A stretch of 64,000 nucleotides of DNA, taken from Gaiellasilicea sp963761905. Its GTDB lineage: Bacteria > Actinomycetota > Thermoleophilia > Gaiellales > Gaiellaceae. Under the pieces are notes generated by a model, which was given only the letters and a program-made list of their open reading frames with translations, made no database searches and was not told the origin of the DNA. The stretch covers positions 59,911 through 123,910 of the forward strand of contig CAVXIQ010000004.1 of the NCBI GenBank assembly GCA_963761905.1, read 5' to 3'. Of the stretch, positions 33,215 through 42,940 are shown in pieces (the stretch's first letter is position 1; each line of letters starts with the position of its first letter). The translations under genes were made by a program, and so were the position numbers.

Positions 33215-35726
33215 GCTCTCCCGATCTGTACGGCGCGTAACGCCGCCTCGGTGCGAGATTTTACGCCGAGCTTATCCAAGATATGGCTTACATGAACCTT
33301 AACGGTCGGTGGACTAATAAACAGCGCTTCGCCAATCTGAATGTTTGTTAGACCGTGGCCCAAGAGTGCAAGCACTTCCTTCTCCCGTGGCGATAGCGAG
33401 AGCACGGAGTCCTGGGTTCGAGCACCGTTGCCGGCGTCGCCGCTCAAGGCGAGTAGGCGATTCACATCATCATGCAAAGCCTTGTTCTGAAGCAAACACA
33501 CCAGTAGCTCGGGACAGCCTCGATAAGCCGCGACGAACGATTCGATCATCCCTGTCGACAGGGCGACACGCAGAGCTTGCGAAGCGTGTCTCTCCGCCGA
33601 CTTGGTGTCGCCGGTGGTTAGAGCGCAGGCCGATCGAGCGGCTGGAACGCAAATACTCGTTTCGGACGCGCCAGAGATACGCTCCGCCTCGGCCGCCAGG
33701 TCGAGAGACTTTGCAGTTTCGCCCGCGCCAGCTCTTGCCAGCGCATGGCTTGCAAGTAGTTCCGCGGTCAACGACTTTGTGAGACTACGGGTGTGCGGAG
33801 GGTGTGCGAATGCGAGGTGAAAAGCTCCCTGTGAGATGAACAGGCGGATCTGAAGGCACTCAGAGACGGCTACGGCAGTAGGGTCTCCAGCTCTACGCGC
33901 GAGGCGGTGCGCCTCCTCAAGAGTTTCCTCCGCCTTGGCGAAGAACCGACTTCCAGCGTGACTAAGGGCTTGAACGCAAAGCGCGTATGGCAGCACGAAC
34001 TCAAGCCTGCATCGCTCGACATCGGTAAATTGATCGTCCGTTAACTCGAGCGCCTCTTCATACTGGCCGCATGCTGCTAGCGCGTAGCCAAACACGTTTC
34101 GGAATGAACAGCGTGCAACAGGGTCGTTAACCAAATGAAGAAGCTGACGAGCCGCTCGCCCAGCGTCCAAATCTACCGGCAGCGAGAAGCACGCCTGGAG
34201 ATTGAGGACGCGCCCCGCAAGAACAACTCGTTCGTGTGGTTCGAGGTCCTCAGACGAAGCAAGGTCTCGGGCGAGGCTCGGCGCCTTCGGAAGCTCCAGC
34301 TCAATCGCTGCACCAAGCTCGCCCATTGCCGCCACCCTGATCAGTTTTGGTGTTGTTTCGATGCACTTTGCGCGGATATAGAGCGACATGGACTCGCTCT
34401 CCCGGGAGGCGGCGTGCGCCGCTCGGCCAGCAGCAATGAGGGCACCTGCCTTCGTATCAGGTTCAGCCTTCGGAGACTCAGCTGCCGCCTTAGCAAGAAT
34501 TTCGGAGGCGTAGTAATGACCTTCGCGGAACGCAAGCTCCGCGGCCATGAGCCCAATAGCTGGGTCGCCAACGGCCTCCCTACTTCGGGAGAGCCAGCGC
34601 CGCAGAGTCTCCGTTCGACCGTGAGCAAGCAGTTCGTGTTGAGAAGCCTTTACTAGGCTAGGAATAAGATGTGGGAGGTCAAAGCGATCGATAAGGTCGA
34701 ACGCCTTGTCCCAAAGGCGAGTCTCTACAAAATAGCGAAACGCATCACCAATAAGCACTTGTGAGGCGGACGAGTCCTCGTGGCGTAGCTTATCTTCGAG
34801 AAACTGCTGGAGCAGGGGGTGAATCTCGACAACATCCGGTACAGATTCTGTGAGAAAGCCCTGTTGATTGGCGATTTCGATTATGCGAGCCGCAGTCGTT
34901 GAACCGAGTATCCTCGTGATTACCTCTCTTGTCTCAGGAGCAATGAGCCCGATCATCCACAAGCCGTGGCGCGTCACATCGTCAAGGCTTTGATACAGTT
35001 CCTCGGCGAAGAAGCGGTGCAGGTCGGTAGCGATCGTGATTCCCTGCGGCGTTGGGGGCGAGATCGCAGCCAAGGCTATGGCAGCTGGCCAACCGCTACT
35101 CGTCTTGAGGAGCCCGGCGGCGGCTTCCGAGCCTCCGCCTAAGACTTGATGCGCTTCGGCGTCCGTCATCGCGAGCGGTTCCCGACCAATCTCAAAGATC
35201 TCGCCATACAGGATCCTTCGGGCTGATGCCCAGGATGGCCGCTCACGCGTCAGGAGAAGAAGGCGGACCGGATGGTTTATAAGGAGGATCTCGATGAAGC
35301 GCTCCGCAGATGCGGCACCCGCAAGTTGGTGGTAGTCATCGATCACGAGCCACTGAGTCTCTGGCCAGGATTCAAGGTCGTCTGCAAGGACGTCAGCCAG
35401 TAACTCGGCGTCAGCTTGGGGATTCGCTGTAACACCAAGTCTTTCGAGGAGGACGCGACCTAGAGCAGGGTAAGCGGTCGAGACAGCCCGGTGTAGACCT
35501 AGAGCGAGCGCAGCCACATCGACTGACGACGGCGTAGCGGTGTACCAGGCGGCGGGTGCGATGACGCGGCGAGCCATTGCCGGGCGAGCGTTGTCTTGCC
35601 GTAGCCGGCTGGCGCGACGAGCATCTTGATCCGCGCCGGTGAGTCGTCGAGCATCCGCGTGAGGCGGGGTCGCTCGATGATCCGGCGCTGGCCGAGCCGC
35701 AGTTTGTCGACAGTGCCCTCCGTCAT
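33175..35726 (-). CDS. LuxR-family ATPase regulator (MalT/LAL-like), one frameshift
   Basis: A large regulator of about 850 residues. The start MTEGTVDKLRLGQRRIIERPRL leads into Walker A VAPAGYGKTTLARQWLA; a one-base break near 35560 then moves the frame to PAAWYTATPSSVDVAALALG, Walker B QWLVIDDYHQLAG, winged-helix and TPR-like segments, and a C-terminal helix-turn-helix LSPREKEVLALLGHGLTNIQIGEALFISPPTVKVHVSHILDKLGV. It has a distinctly lower GC content and relaxed codon use compared with the other large regulator at 9-12 kb. The frameshift is probably an indel error. Ligand and targets unknown. Confidence 0.88.
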
Positions 35727-35796
35727 CTGAACGTGCCTTACGTCGAGCGAGCGGCCCCTTAAGCGCTACGTTATCGCCTCAGCAGGCTTGGGGAAG

Positions 35797-35830
35797 ACGT
35801 GCCCGCGACCCCTGGGAGCCGCGGGCACGT
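35797..35830 (-). terminator. Hairpin terminator after small LuxR gene
   Basis: Perfect 11-base arms ACGTGCCCGCG and CGCGGGCACGT around a 12-base loop, starting five bases after the stop of the minus-strand LuxR-type gene. It also marks the right edge of the lower-GC segment. Confidence 0.7.
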
Positions 35831-35834
35831 TGCG

Positions 35835-36098
35835 TCAATCCCCCGACCCGGAGAGGCCGAGGCTCCCTGCGAGAGGGTCGTCACCCGTCAAGCTCCGATA
35901 CGCGATCGGAATCTGCCGCCGCCGTGGCACTCCCAGCTTCTGGCGAAGAACGTCGCAATGCGCCTTGACCGTCCGCGGGGAGATGCCGAGCCGCTCCCCG
36001 ACTTCGTCGTTCGAGCAGCCGGCGGCGATCAGCACGATCACCTCGCGCTGGCGTTCGGTGATCGACAGGTGCCTCTCAGCCATCGTCTTTGTCACCAT
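35835..36098 (-). CDS. Stand-alone LuxR-type helix-turn-helix protein, 87 aa
   Basis: Almost the whole protein is one GerE/LuxR DNA-binding domain: LSITERQREVIVLIAAGCSNDEVGERLGISPRTVKAHCDVLRQKLGV, followed by RRRQIPIAYRSLTGDD. There is no sensing domain, so it may act as a constitutive or dimerising regulator, or be the C-terminal piece of a lost response regulator. Start is taken at 36098 (GTG/ATG cluster MVTKTMAERH); the inner ATG at 36083 is an alternative. It lies just outside the low-GC segment and has normal GC. Confidence 0.82.
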   Translation of the reverse strand: MVTKTMAERHLSITERQREVIVLIAAGCSNDEVGERLGISPRTVKAHCDVLRQKLGVPRRRQIPIAYRSLTGDDPLAGSLGLSGSGD

Positions 36099-36242
36099 TC
36101 CCGAAAGCTAAGGCCCATGTTCAAAAGTTGACATTCGCCAGAAGGTGTATTCGCGGTCGTAATGGTGTAGGAGGCGCGTTCGGATCCACGCTCTGTGCGG
36201 AGAAGCGCTCCGCGCTCGACCCCCGTGTGCGACGATCGACAC

Positions 36243-37596
36243 ATGGGGCGCGAGTTCGACGCCGTCGTTCTCGGTGCCGGGCCCGCTGGTGAAGTCGTAG
36301 CGGGCAGGCTGGGTGCTGCCGGCCTCGACGTAGCTCTCGTCGAGACACATCTTGTGGGCGGCGAATGCTCGTACTACGCGTGTATGCCGTCGAAGGCGTT
36401 GCTGCGCCCCGCCGAGCTGGCGGCGGAGGTCTCGCGAGTTCCGGGACTGACCGTCACCAAGCTGGATGTGTCGGCTGTGCTCGCGCGACGCGATGAGGTC
36501 ATTCACCATCTCGACGACTCGTCCCAGCTGCCGTGGCTCGAAGAACGAAAAGTCACGGTCGTTCGAGGCACCGGCCGACTTGACGGTCCGCGCAGAATTC
36601 GAGTGGGCGAAGAGGTGTTGATCGCTCGCAAGGCAGTCATCGTCGCCACCGGCAGCACGCCCGCGCTTCCACCCATTCCCGGACTCGCCGACGCACGGCA
36701 TTGGACGAATCGCGACGCCACGAACGCGGCGAGCGTGCCGGACCGCCTCCTCATCCTCGGCGGAGGCGTGGTCGGCGTCGAGCTCGCCCAGGCGTGGGCG
36801 TCCCTCGGATCGGAGGTGACTGTCGTCGAGGGCGGGCCGCGTTTGATCGCACGTGAGGAGCCATTTGCGTCCGAGCAGGTCGAGTCTGCGCTTGCGCTCG
36901 GCCGGCGTCGATGTCCGAACGGGGTCGAGAGCAGTCTCCGTGACGCGGGACGGGGACGTGACGATCGAGCTCGAGGACGGCTCGACTGCGCGCGGTTCCG
37001 AGCTGCTCGTTGCGGTTGGGCGAAAGCCTGCGACGCAGGACATCGGCCTCGAGACGATCGGCCTCGAACCGGGAGAGTCGATCGAGGTCGGTGGCGACCT
37101 CAGGTCGCCGGCGCACGACTGGCTCTATGCGATCGGAGACGTCAACGGCCGCTCGCTCCTCACGCATATGGGCAAGTACCAAGCGCGACTCGCGGCTGAC
37201 GCGATCCTCGGCAAGTCGGTCGAGCTCCGCTCGGACGGCGCTCTCTCTCCTCGCGTGATCTTCACCGAGCCGCAGGTTGCCGCCGTCGGTCATACGCTTG
37301 CCGGGGCGAGCGAGGCCGGGCTGAACGTCCGCGCCGTCGACGTCGGCACGAACGAGAATGCCGGGGGGAGCTTCGTCGGCCGGAACGCCGTGGGGACTGC
37401 TCGGCTCGTGGTCGACGAGGATCGAGGGGTGGTCGTCGGCGCCACCTTCACCGGCCCATCGGTCGCCGGAGCCCTCCACGCCGCCACCATCGCCGTCGTA
37501 GCGGAGGTTCCGCTCGCCGTCCTCTGGCACGCGGTGCCGGCATTCCCGACGCGAAGCGAGCTCTGGCTGCGACTGCTCGAGGGGTACGGGCTCTAG
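36243..37596 (+). CDS. FAD pyridine-nucleotide disulfide oxidoreductase (Lpd/MerA-like), one frameshift
   Basis: Flavoprotein of the dihydrolipoamide dehydrogenase group. It has the FAD-binding fold DAVVLGAGPAGEVVAGRLG, redox pair GGECSYYACMPSKALLRP (CX4C), the NAD fold RLLILGGGVVGVELAQAWASLG, then after a one-base break near 36895 LRSAGVDVRTGSRAV, GDVNGRSLLTHMGKYQA and the C-terminal dimer block LWHAVPAFPTRSELW with the catalytic His. With the shift repaired it has about 450 residues, normal for the family. The substrate disulfide is unknown; no lipoyl or mercury genes lie nearby. Confidence 0.87.
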
Positions 37597-37681
37597 CGGC
37601 TCCGCAAGCCGCGATTCGGGACGGCGTTCGGGTTCGCCAGCGTTCTTTGCCTTGAGCGATCTTCCTCAGACGCGTCTCAAT

Positions 37682-37717
37682 GGGACACGGCTGAGGGACT
37701 GTCCCTGGGACACGTCC
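37682..37717. repeat. REP-like palindromic repeat, copy A
   Basis: Core GAGGGACTGTCCCTGGGACACG, given here as GAGGGAC-T-GTCCCTGGGAC, is a variant of the family palindrome best seen at 49702-49734. It lies between two plus-strand genes. Confidence 0.75.
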
Positions 37718-37755
37718 GATCGGGACGGCGGCTTTCAGCTCGGAGCGCGCATGAT

Positions 37756-38916
37756 GTGGTCGTGCCCGAGCTCCACGAGCTTCTCCGGCGGCTCTTCGAC
37801 GACGAACGGCTGACTCGCGCGGTGCTCTCCAAGCCGCGAGCCGCAGATACCGCGGCGCGGATCGTCGTCGAGCCGGTCGACCTACGCGGCGCGGCGGCGT
37901 ACCGCTTCACGAGCCACCTCGCGGACCGGGCGACTCATAGCAACCTCCTCCCGGAGGCGGCACGCGAGCGCCTGGAGCAGCTTCTCGTCGACTATCGGCA
38001 GGCCCTGCTCCAGAGCCCCGAGGCCGATTGGCAGGTTCTCGGAGCGAAGGTGCTCCGCCGTCCGCCGACTCGGCCGGTTTCGAATCGTCGCCACGACCGC
38101 CGCAAGCGGTACGTCCTCGAGGAGGGGACGCCCATCCCGTTCCTCGTCGAGCTGGGCGTGATGACACCGGCGGGACAGGTGCGCAAGAGTCGCTACGACA
38201 AGTTCCGCCAGGTGAACCGCTTCCTCGAGCTCGTGAGCGACATCGTGCCGTCGCTTCCCGCTCGTGGAACGCTACGGATCGTCGATTTCGGTTGCGGCAA
38301 GTCGTATCTCACGTTCGCGCTGCATCACCTTCTGACGCGCGTGCACGAGCGTGAGGTGGAGCTCGTCGGGCTCGATCTCAAGCGCGATGTGATCGAGTCG
38401 TGCACCGGCTTGGCCGAACGCCTCGGTGTCGCGGGACTGCGATTCCAGGTTGGCGACATCGAAGGCTTCGACGCCACCGAGAACGTGAATCTCGTGGTCA
38501 GCCTGCACGCGTGCGATACCGCAACCGACGCAGCGCTCGCCCAGGCGCTCGGCTGGGGTGCCGAGGTCATCCTCGCGGTTCCGTGCTGCCATAAGGAGGC
38601 GTATGGCCAGATCCGGAGCGATGTCCTCCAGCCGCTGTTGCGGCATGGGCTGGCCAAGGAACGATTCGCCGCGCTTCTGACCGACACGCTCCGCGCGCAG
38701 TTGCTCGAGCTCGCCGGGTACCGCACGCAGCTCGTCGAGTTCGTCGACCTCGAGCACACACCGAAGAACGTGCTCATCCGCGCCGTGCGAGGTCGCCGAG
38801 CCGGCCCGGAGGCCAGAGGGCTTTACGAGAATCTTCGCGACTCATTTGGTCTCGATCCCGCACTTGAACGGCTGATCGCGACGCCGTCGCGGGTGGAAGG
38901 GCGGCCTCGCAGCTAG
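37756..38916 (+). CDS. Class I SAM-dependent methyltransferase (Methyltransf_32-like)
   Basis: A 386-residue protein. The first 150 residues are helical and basic, with RRPPTRPVSNRRHDRRKRY. The Rossmann core has motif I LRIVDFGCGKSYLTFALHHLL, an acidic residue at VELVGLDLKRD, and motif IV-like VNLVVSLHACDTATDAAL followed by ILAVPCCHKEAY. This layout, including the CCHK block, matches proteins such as GSTCD and bacterial relatives annotated as methyltransferase domain proteins, probably acting on RNA. Start GTG 37756 or 37762. It follows repeat copy A. Confidence 0.8.
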   Translation: MVVPELHELLRRLFDDERLTRAVLSKPRAADTAARIVVEPVDLRGAAAYRFTSHLADRATHSNLLPEAARERLEQLLVDYRQALLQSPEADWQVLGAKVLRRPPTRPVSNRRHDRRKRYVLEEGTPIPFLVELGVMTPAGQVRKSRYDKFRQVNRFLELVSDIVPSLPARGTLRIVDFGCGKSYLTFALHHLLTRVHEREVELVGLDLKRDVIESCTGLAERLGVAGLRFQVGDIEGFDATENVNLVVSLHACDTATDAALAQALGWGAEVILAVPCCHKEAYGQIRSDVLQPLLRHGLAKERFAALLTDTLRAQLLELAGYRTQLVEFVDLEHTPKNVLIRAVRGRRAGPEARGLYENLRDSFGLDPALERLIATPSRVEGRPRS

Positions 38917-38926
38917 CGTCCTCGCG

Positions 38927-39962
38927 ATGACCGTTGCAATTTCTGGCGGGGCCGGGTTTCTCGGCCTCCATCTAGCGCGGCATCTTTGCGACGTCGGCGA
39001 GCACGTTCGAACACTCGATCTCGTCCCGCTCGACAGTCCCGAGCTCGAGAGCGCGGTCGAGGAGATGCGCGGCGACGTGCGTGATCCCAAAGCGGTGCGC
39101 CGGCTCGTCCGAGGCGCGGAAGTCGTCGTGCACGCGGCCGCGGCGCTTCCGATCCAGGCATCCCGCGAATCGATCTTCTCGATCAACGTCGAGGGGGCGG
39201 CCAACGTGCTTGCGGCCGCGCTCGAGGCCGGGGTACGACGCGTCGTCTTGGTCTCGTCGACGGCCGTCTACGGCATCCCGAATCGACACCCGATCGTCGA
39301 GGACGATCCGCTCGTCGGGGTTGGCTGGTACGGCGAGTCGAAGATTGAAGCCGAGCGAATCTGCCGGGAGTTCGAGGCTCGCGGGCTCGACGTCGTGATC
39401 GTGAGACCGAAGACATTCGTCGGGCCTGAAAGGCTCGGCGTCTTCGAGATCCTGTTCGATTGGCTCCGCGAGGGCCGACGGATCTACACGCTCGGTTCAG
39501 GCGACAACCGGTACCAGCTCCTCGCAGTCGAGGATCTCGTCGCCGCGATCGTCAAGGCATCTAGCGCACCCGACGTCGCAGGCGAGGCATTCAACATCGG
39601 CGGCGAAGGACTTCGGCACCGTTCGCGAAGATCTGCAGGCACTCGTCGATCATGCTGGCTCGAGCTCGCGGCTCACGCCCGTCCCGGTTGGGCTGGCGGA
39701 GGGCGTACTACGGGTGCTCGAGCTTCTCCGGATCTCGCCGCTCGCCGAGTGGCACTACAAGACGGCGCACAAGGATTCGTTCGTCTCCACCGAAAAGGCA
39801 GAGCGGCTGCTCGGCTGGCAACCAACGCGCTCGAATGCGCAGACGTTGATCGACACGTACGACTGGTATCTCGCCAACCGCGACGAGTTCGGTGCAGCCG
39901 GGACGACCCACCGCGTGCCTTGGAACCAGCGGGCGCTGAGACTCGTGAAACGCCTGAGTTGA
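38927..39962 (+). CDS. NAD-dependent epimerase/dehydratase (SDR), one frameshift
   Basis: Extended short-chain dehydrogenase. The nucleotide loop is ISGGAGFLGLHLARHL, the catalytic region VVLVSSTAVYG and WYGESKIEAE (YxxxK), then VRPKTFVGPERLGVFEILFDW. After FNIGG near 39608 one extra G breaks the frame; the continuation KDFGTVREDLQALVDHAG and LRISPLAEWHYKTAHKDSF to the stop at 39962 is in the next frame. With that base removed it is about 344 aa, normal length. The sugar or other substrate is not clear. Its 3' end is overlapped by the antisense RAYT tail. Confidence 0.85.
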
Positions 39963-40386
39963 CGTCGAACGCTCGGCCGACCCAGCGCCAAGCGCGCAGA
40001 CCGGCGCGGCTGGGATTGTCGAGCACGTAGGCGAGCGTGTTCGCGAAGTGGCGGTCGCGATCGAGTACCCAGGCTGCGAAGCGACCCTGGAAGAGATGGC
40101 CGACGCGGTCATGGCGACGGTTGAAGCGCATTGCATACAGCCCGTTCAGCCGCTGCATTCCGTTCGAAAGCCGCGGCTGGGTCGTCCGGACGACGAGGTG
40201 GAAGTGGTTCGGCATCAGAGCCCAGGCGAGCACGTCCCAGTCGAATCGCGCTGCCACCTCTCGAAGCTGAGACTCCCACCAGTCGCAGTCGAGAGAGTCG
40301 CGGACGATCGCGCATCTCGCTACGCCGCGGGTCGTGACGTGGTAGACGGCCGGGGTCGGCAGCTCGGAGCGTCGTCGTCGAGGCAT
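39673..40386 (-). mobile_element. REP-associated tyrosine transposase (RAYT, IS200-like Y1)
   Basis: Single-strand transposase of the HUH/Y1 superfamily. The conserved core is PRRRRSELPTPAVYHVTTRGVA, WALMPNHFHLVVRT (HUH motif) and LNGLYAMRFNRRHDRVGHLFQGRF with the family Tyr-Asn region, then YVLDNPSRAGLRAWRW. ATG 40386 is chosen because the family begins PRRxR just before VYHVT; the ORF extends to 40455. The core ends near 39975; the remaining ~100 residues to the stop lie antisense to the epimerase gene and look like chance extension. One copy of the palindromic repeat lies 77 bp upstream, the arrangement expected of RAYT genes. Confidence 0.82.
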
Positions 40387-40460
40387 TCGAAACGACGGTA
40401 GCCGGAGAGGACGCTGCTCAGCTCGGCCAGCCGAAAATTGTTGCGGAGTTGACACATTCG

Positions 40461-40493
40461 GCCGTGCCTGAGGGACAGTCCCTCGGACATGGT
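40461..40493. repeat. REP-like palindromic repeat, copy B (next to RAYT)
   Basis: CGTGCCTGAGGGAC-A-GTCCCTCGGACATG, close to a perfect palindrome. It lies between the RAYT start and the aminotransferase start. Confidence 0.8.
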
Positions 40494-40532
40494 CGGAGCG
40501 GACGTGGCCCGTTCGGCGCGACTAGGCTGCCG

Positions 40533-41691
40533 GTGGTGCGCGCGCTGCTCGACTACCGATCCGAGTTTCCGATCCTCGAGCACACGACCTACCTGATCAA
40601 CCATTCGCTCGGGGCGATGCCCGCGAAGGTCGAGGATCGCGTCGCCGAGTACGCCCGAACCTGGCGTGAGCGTGGAATCCGCGCCTGGGCGGAGGGTTGG
40701 TGGGACCTGCCCAGGACGGTCGGCGAATCAGATCGGCCGGATCGTCGGGGCACCGCCCGACTCGACCGTCATGCACCAGAACGTGGCCGTCGCGGAGGCG
40801 ATCGTCCTGTCCTGCTTCCGACCGATCGGAAGCCGCAACAAGGTGGTCTACGAGCGCGCCAACTTCCCATCGGTTCGCTATCTCTACGAGGCGCAGCCCG
40901 ATCTGGACGTGGTCGTCTGCGACGACGACCGCGCGATCGTCGACGCCATCGACGAGAGCACGCTTCTCGTCCCGATCAGCCACGTTCTCTTCAAGTCGGG
41001 AGAGATCCAGGATGTAGCGGCGATAACCGAGCGCGCTCACGCGATGGGAGCACACGTCATCCTCGACGCGTACCAGTCTGCGGGAATCGTTCCGCTCGAC
41101 CTCACGGCATTGAACGTCGACTTCGCCGTGGGCGGCTCCGTCAAGTGGCTCTGCGGCGGCCCGGGCAACGGCTGGCTGTACGTACGGCCCGATCTCGCGG
41201 ATGTGCTCGAGCCGACATTGACCGGATGGCAAGCCCACGTGTCGCCCTTCGCGTTCGAGGAGGAGATGCGGTACTCCTCGGGTGCCGCGCGGTTCCTGAC
41301 CGGAACGCCCAACGTGCCGGCGCTGTACGCGGCAACGGCGGGGTACGACTTGATCGAGCAGATCGGGGTCGAGCGGATCAGACAGAACTCGCTGCGTCAG
41401 ACGGATCGTCTGATCGCGCTGGCTGACGAAGCCGGCTTCGAAGTGAGAAGTCCGCGCGACTCTGATCGGCGTGGCGGCACCGTCACGGTTCACGTCGACG
41501 ATTTCGCCGCTGTGCACGGAGAGTTGGCCGCACGGCAGATCCTCTGCGATTTTCGGCCTGACGCAGGGATTCGGATCGGCCCGCACTACTTCACTTCGGA
41601 CGACGAGCTCGACTTCGTGATTGCGGAGATCGCCGAGATCCTGCGCTCCGGAGCCCATGAACGTCATCTCGGCGCCGCCGCGCTTCACTGA
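40533..41691 (+). CDS. Class V aminotransferase / kynureninase-like PLP enzyme, one frameshift
   Basis: PLP fold-type I enzyme. It opens LLDYRSEFPILEHTTYLINHSLGAMP, runs to AEGWWDLPRTV, then a one-base insertion near 40725 shifts the frame and NQIGRIVGAPPDSTVMHQNVAVAEA continues. Later motifs are LLVPISHVLFKSGEIQD, VILDAYQSAGIVPLDL (Asp to PLP nitrogen) and GGSVKWLCGGPGNGWLYV with the Schiff-base lysine. The kynureninase-type WWDLP and GGPGNGWLYVR blocks suggest that branch, but no tryptophan-pathway genes are nearby. Start GTG 40533 or 40536. It is one base from the next gene. Confidence 0.83.
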
Positions 41692-41692
41692 G

Positions 41693-42235
41693 ATGGAGTC
41701 GGGGCCTCTGCTCGAGCTTCGTGTGAGAGAGCTTCTCGATGCAGTCCCCGCTCGGGCGCCGGCTCCGGGAGGAGGGTCGGTCGCCGCGATCGCGGCTGCA
41801 CTTGCAGCCGGATTGACGACGATGGCGGCTCGCTTCGCCCCGGAGGACTGGGAGCGCCGGGCGGAGATCATCGGTCGAGCCGAAGAGCTACGGGCGCGGA
41901 TCGAGCCACTTGCCGATCGGGACGTAGCCGCGTACGGCGCATTCCTCGCCGAACGCACGGCTGTGACCCTCGACCGGATCGTGGCGATTCCGTTCGAGCT
42001 CGTCGAGCACTCGGCTGAGCTTGCCCGCCTGGCCGCACTCGTCGCCGTCGAAGGCAATCCGAATGTTCGGGGCGACGCCGCCGCCGGAGCCGAGCTCGCG
42101 GCTGCGGCAGCGAGCATCGGCGCCCGGCTCGTCGCGATCAACGCGATCCGAGGAGATCCCCGGATCGCGCGGACACGCGAACTGGCCGTCGACGCCAGGA
42201 ACGCAGCCGCTGCGGCGGGCGACGCCGACCTCTAG
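41693..42235 (+). CDS. Cyclodeaminase/cyclohydrolase (FTCD C-terminal) family protein
   Basis: A 180-residue helical protein of the formiminotransferase-cyclodeaminase family, which opens methenyl-THF or deaminates formimino-THF. Diagnostic blocks are VPARAPAPGGGSVAAIAAALAAGL near residue 18 and EGNPNVRGDAAAGAELAAAAAS near residue 120. At this length it matches the stand-alone FchA-type methenyl-THF cyclohydrolase. ATG 41693 is one base after the aminotransferase stop, so they are co-transcribed. It may join fhs and thyX in folate chemistry, though they are not in one operon. Confidence 0.85.
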   Translation: MESGPLLELRVRELLDAVPARAPAPGGGSVAAIAAALAAGLTTMAARFAPEDWERRAEIIGRAEELRARIEPLADRDVAAYGAFLAERTAVTLDRIVAIPFELVEHSAELARLAALVAVEGNPNVRGDAAAGAELAAAAASIGARLVAINAIRGDPRIARTRELAVDARNAAAAAGDADL

Positions 42236-42244
42236 TCTCGCGCG

Positions 42245-42275
42245 GACACGTCCGAGGGACTGTCCCTGGGTCACG
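42245..42275. repeat. REP-like palindromic repeat, copy C1
   Basis: CACGTCCGAGGGAC-T-GTCCCTGGGTCACG, located just after the cyclodeaminase stop and paired with a second copy 24 bp further on. Confidence 0.75.
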
Positions 42276-42298
42276 GCTCGGCGGGACCTGCCTCGATC

Positions 42299-42332
42299 GG
42301 ACACGTCGTAGGGTCTGTCCCTCGGACACGGC
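42299..42332. repeat. REP-like palindromic repeat, copy C2
   Basis: GGACACGTCGTAGGGTCTG then TCCCTCGGACACGGCC; a more diverged copy on the infA side of the convergent gap. Confidence 0.65.
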
Positions 42333-42365
42333 CGTTTCGGCCACCGCGCTGACAGAACGATGGCG

Positions 42366-42587
42366 CTACCGGTGGCGGTAGACGATCCGGCCGCGCGTCA
42401 GGTCGTACGGGGAGAGCTCGACCTTGATCCGATCGCCCGGGAAAACCTTGATCCGATAGCGCCGCATCTTCCCGGCGGTGTAGCCGAGGGTCTCGTGACC
42501 GTTGTCGAGCGCGATGCGGAACATGCCGCTGCGAAAGGCCTCGATCACCTCGCCCTCCAGCTCGATCTTCTCTTCCTTCTCGGCCAC
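42366..42587 (-). CDS. infA: Translation initiation factor IF-1
   Basis: A 73-residue OB-fold protein that binds the 30S A site during initiation. The sequence is clearly IF-1: KIELEGEVIEAFRSGMFRIALDNGHETLGYTAGKMRRYRIKVFPGDRIKVELSPYDLTRGRIVYRHR covers the whole fold. It lies by itself on the minus strand, not in the usual ribosomal-protein cluster, which happens when a genome carries more than one infA copy or has moved it. The gap to the upstream cold-shock gene is 76 bp and contains a terminator. Confidence 0.95.
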   Translation of the reverse strand: MAEKEEKIELEGEVIEAFRSGMFRIALDNGHETLGYTAGKMRRYRIKVFPGDRIKVELSPYDLTRGRIVYRHR

Positions 42588-42620
42588 AGTGACTCCTCAG
42601 TTTGCGTGGAGCGTATGCGC

Positions 42621-42650
42621 GATGGGCACCCGCACCTGCGGATGCCCATC
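42621..42650 (-). terminator. Hairpin terminator after cold-shock gene
   Basis: Arms GATGGGCACCCGCA and TGCGGATGCCCATC pair over 14 bases with one mismatch, 14 nt after the cspA-type stop codon. Confidence 0.65.
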
Positions 42651-42663
42651 GAACGCGGACGAA

Positions 42664-42870
42664 CTAGGCGACCGGGCTGACGTTGAACGCCTCCGGGCCC
42701 TTTGCACCTTCGCGGGACTCGAACTCGACCTTCGCACCCTCCGAGAGGGACTTGAAGCCCTCGCCGCCGATGCCGCTGTGATGCACGAAGAGATCCTTGC
42801 CGCCGTCCTCCGGCGAGATGAAGCCGTAGCCCTTCGCGTCGTCGAACCACTTAACGGTTCCTGTTGCCAT
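42664..42870 (-). CDS. Cold-shock protein (CspA family)
   Basis: A 68-residue single-stranded nucleic-acid-binding protein. RNP motifs KGYGFIS and DLFVHHSGI are present, with GTVKWFDDAKG at the start and EGAKVEFESREG later. The ATG at 42870 has an ideal ribosome site AAGGAGG seven bases upstream, so high expression is likely; the longer ORF to 42927 is not needed. Family members act as RNA chaperones in cold or general growth. It precedes infA on the same strand. Confidence 0.95.
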   Translation of the reverse strand: MATGTVKWFDDAKGYGFISPEDGGKDLFVHHSGIGGEGFKSLSEGAKVEFESREGAKGPEAFNVSPVA

Positions 42871-42940
42871 AGAAAAACACCTCCTTACCCATGTGCCACG
42901 AACGGGTAGAAGGTGCTCGGCACCCATGTACGCGCTCTGG

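Noticed and set aside
31600..35770. Prophage or integrative element
   Set aside because: No integrase, phage, conjugation or toxin gene, and no flanking direct repeat was seen; only the composition shift remains.
36127..36160. TTGACA at 36127 as a promoter for the flavoprotein gene
   Set aside because: No acceptable -10 element at 16-18 bases; nearest AT-rich hexamers are at the wrong distance.
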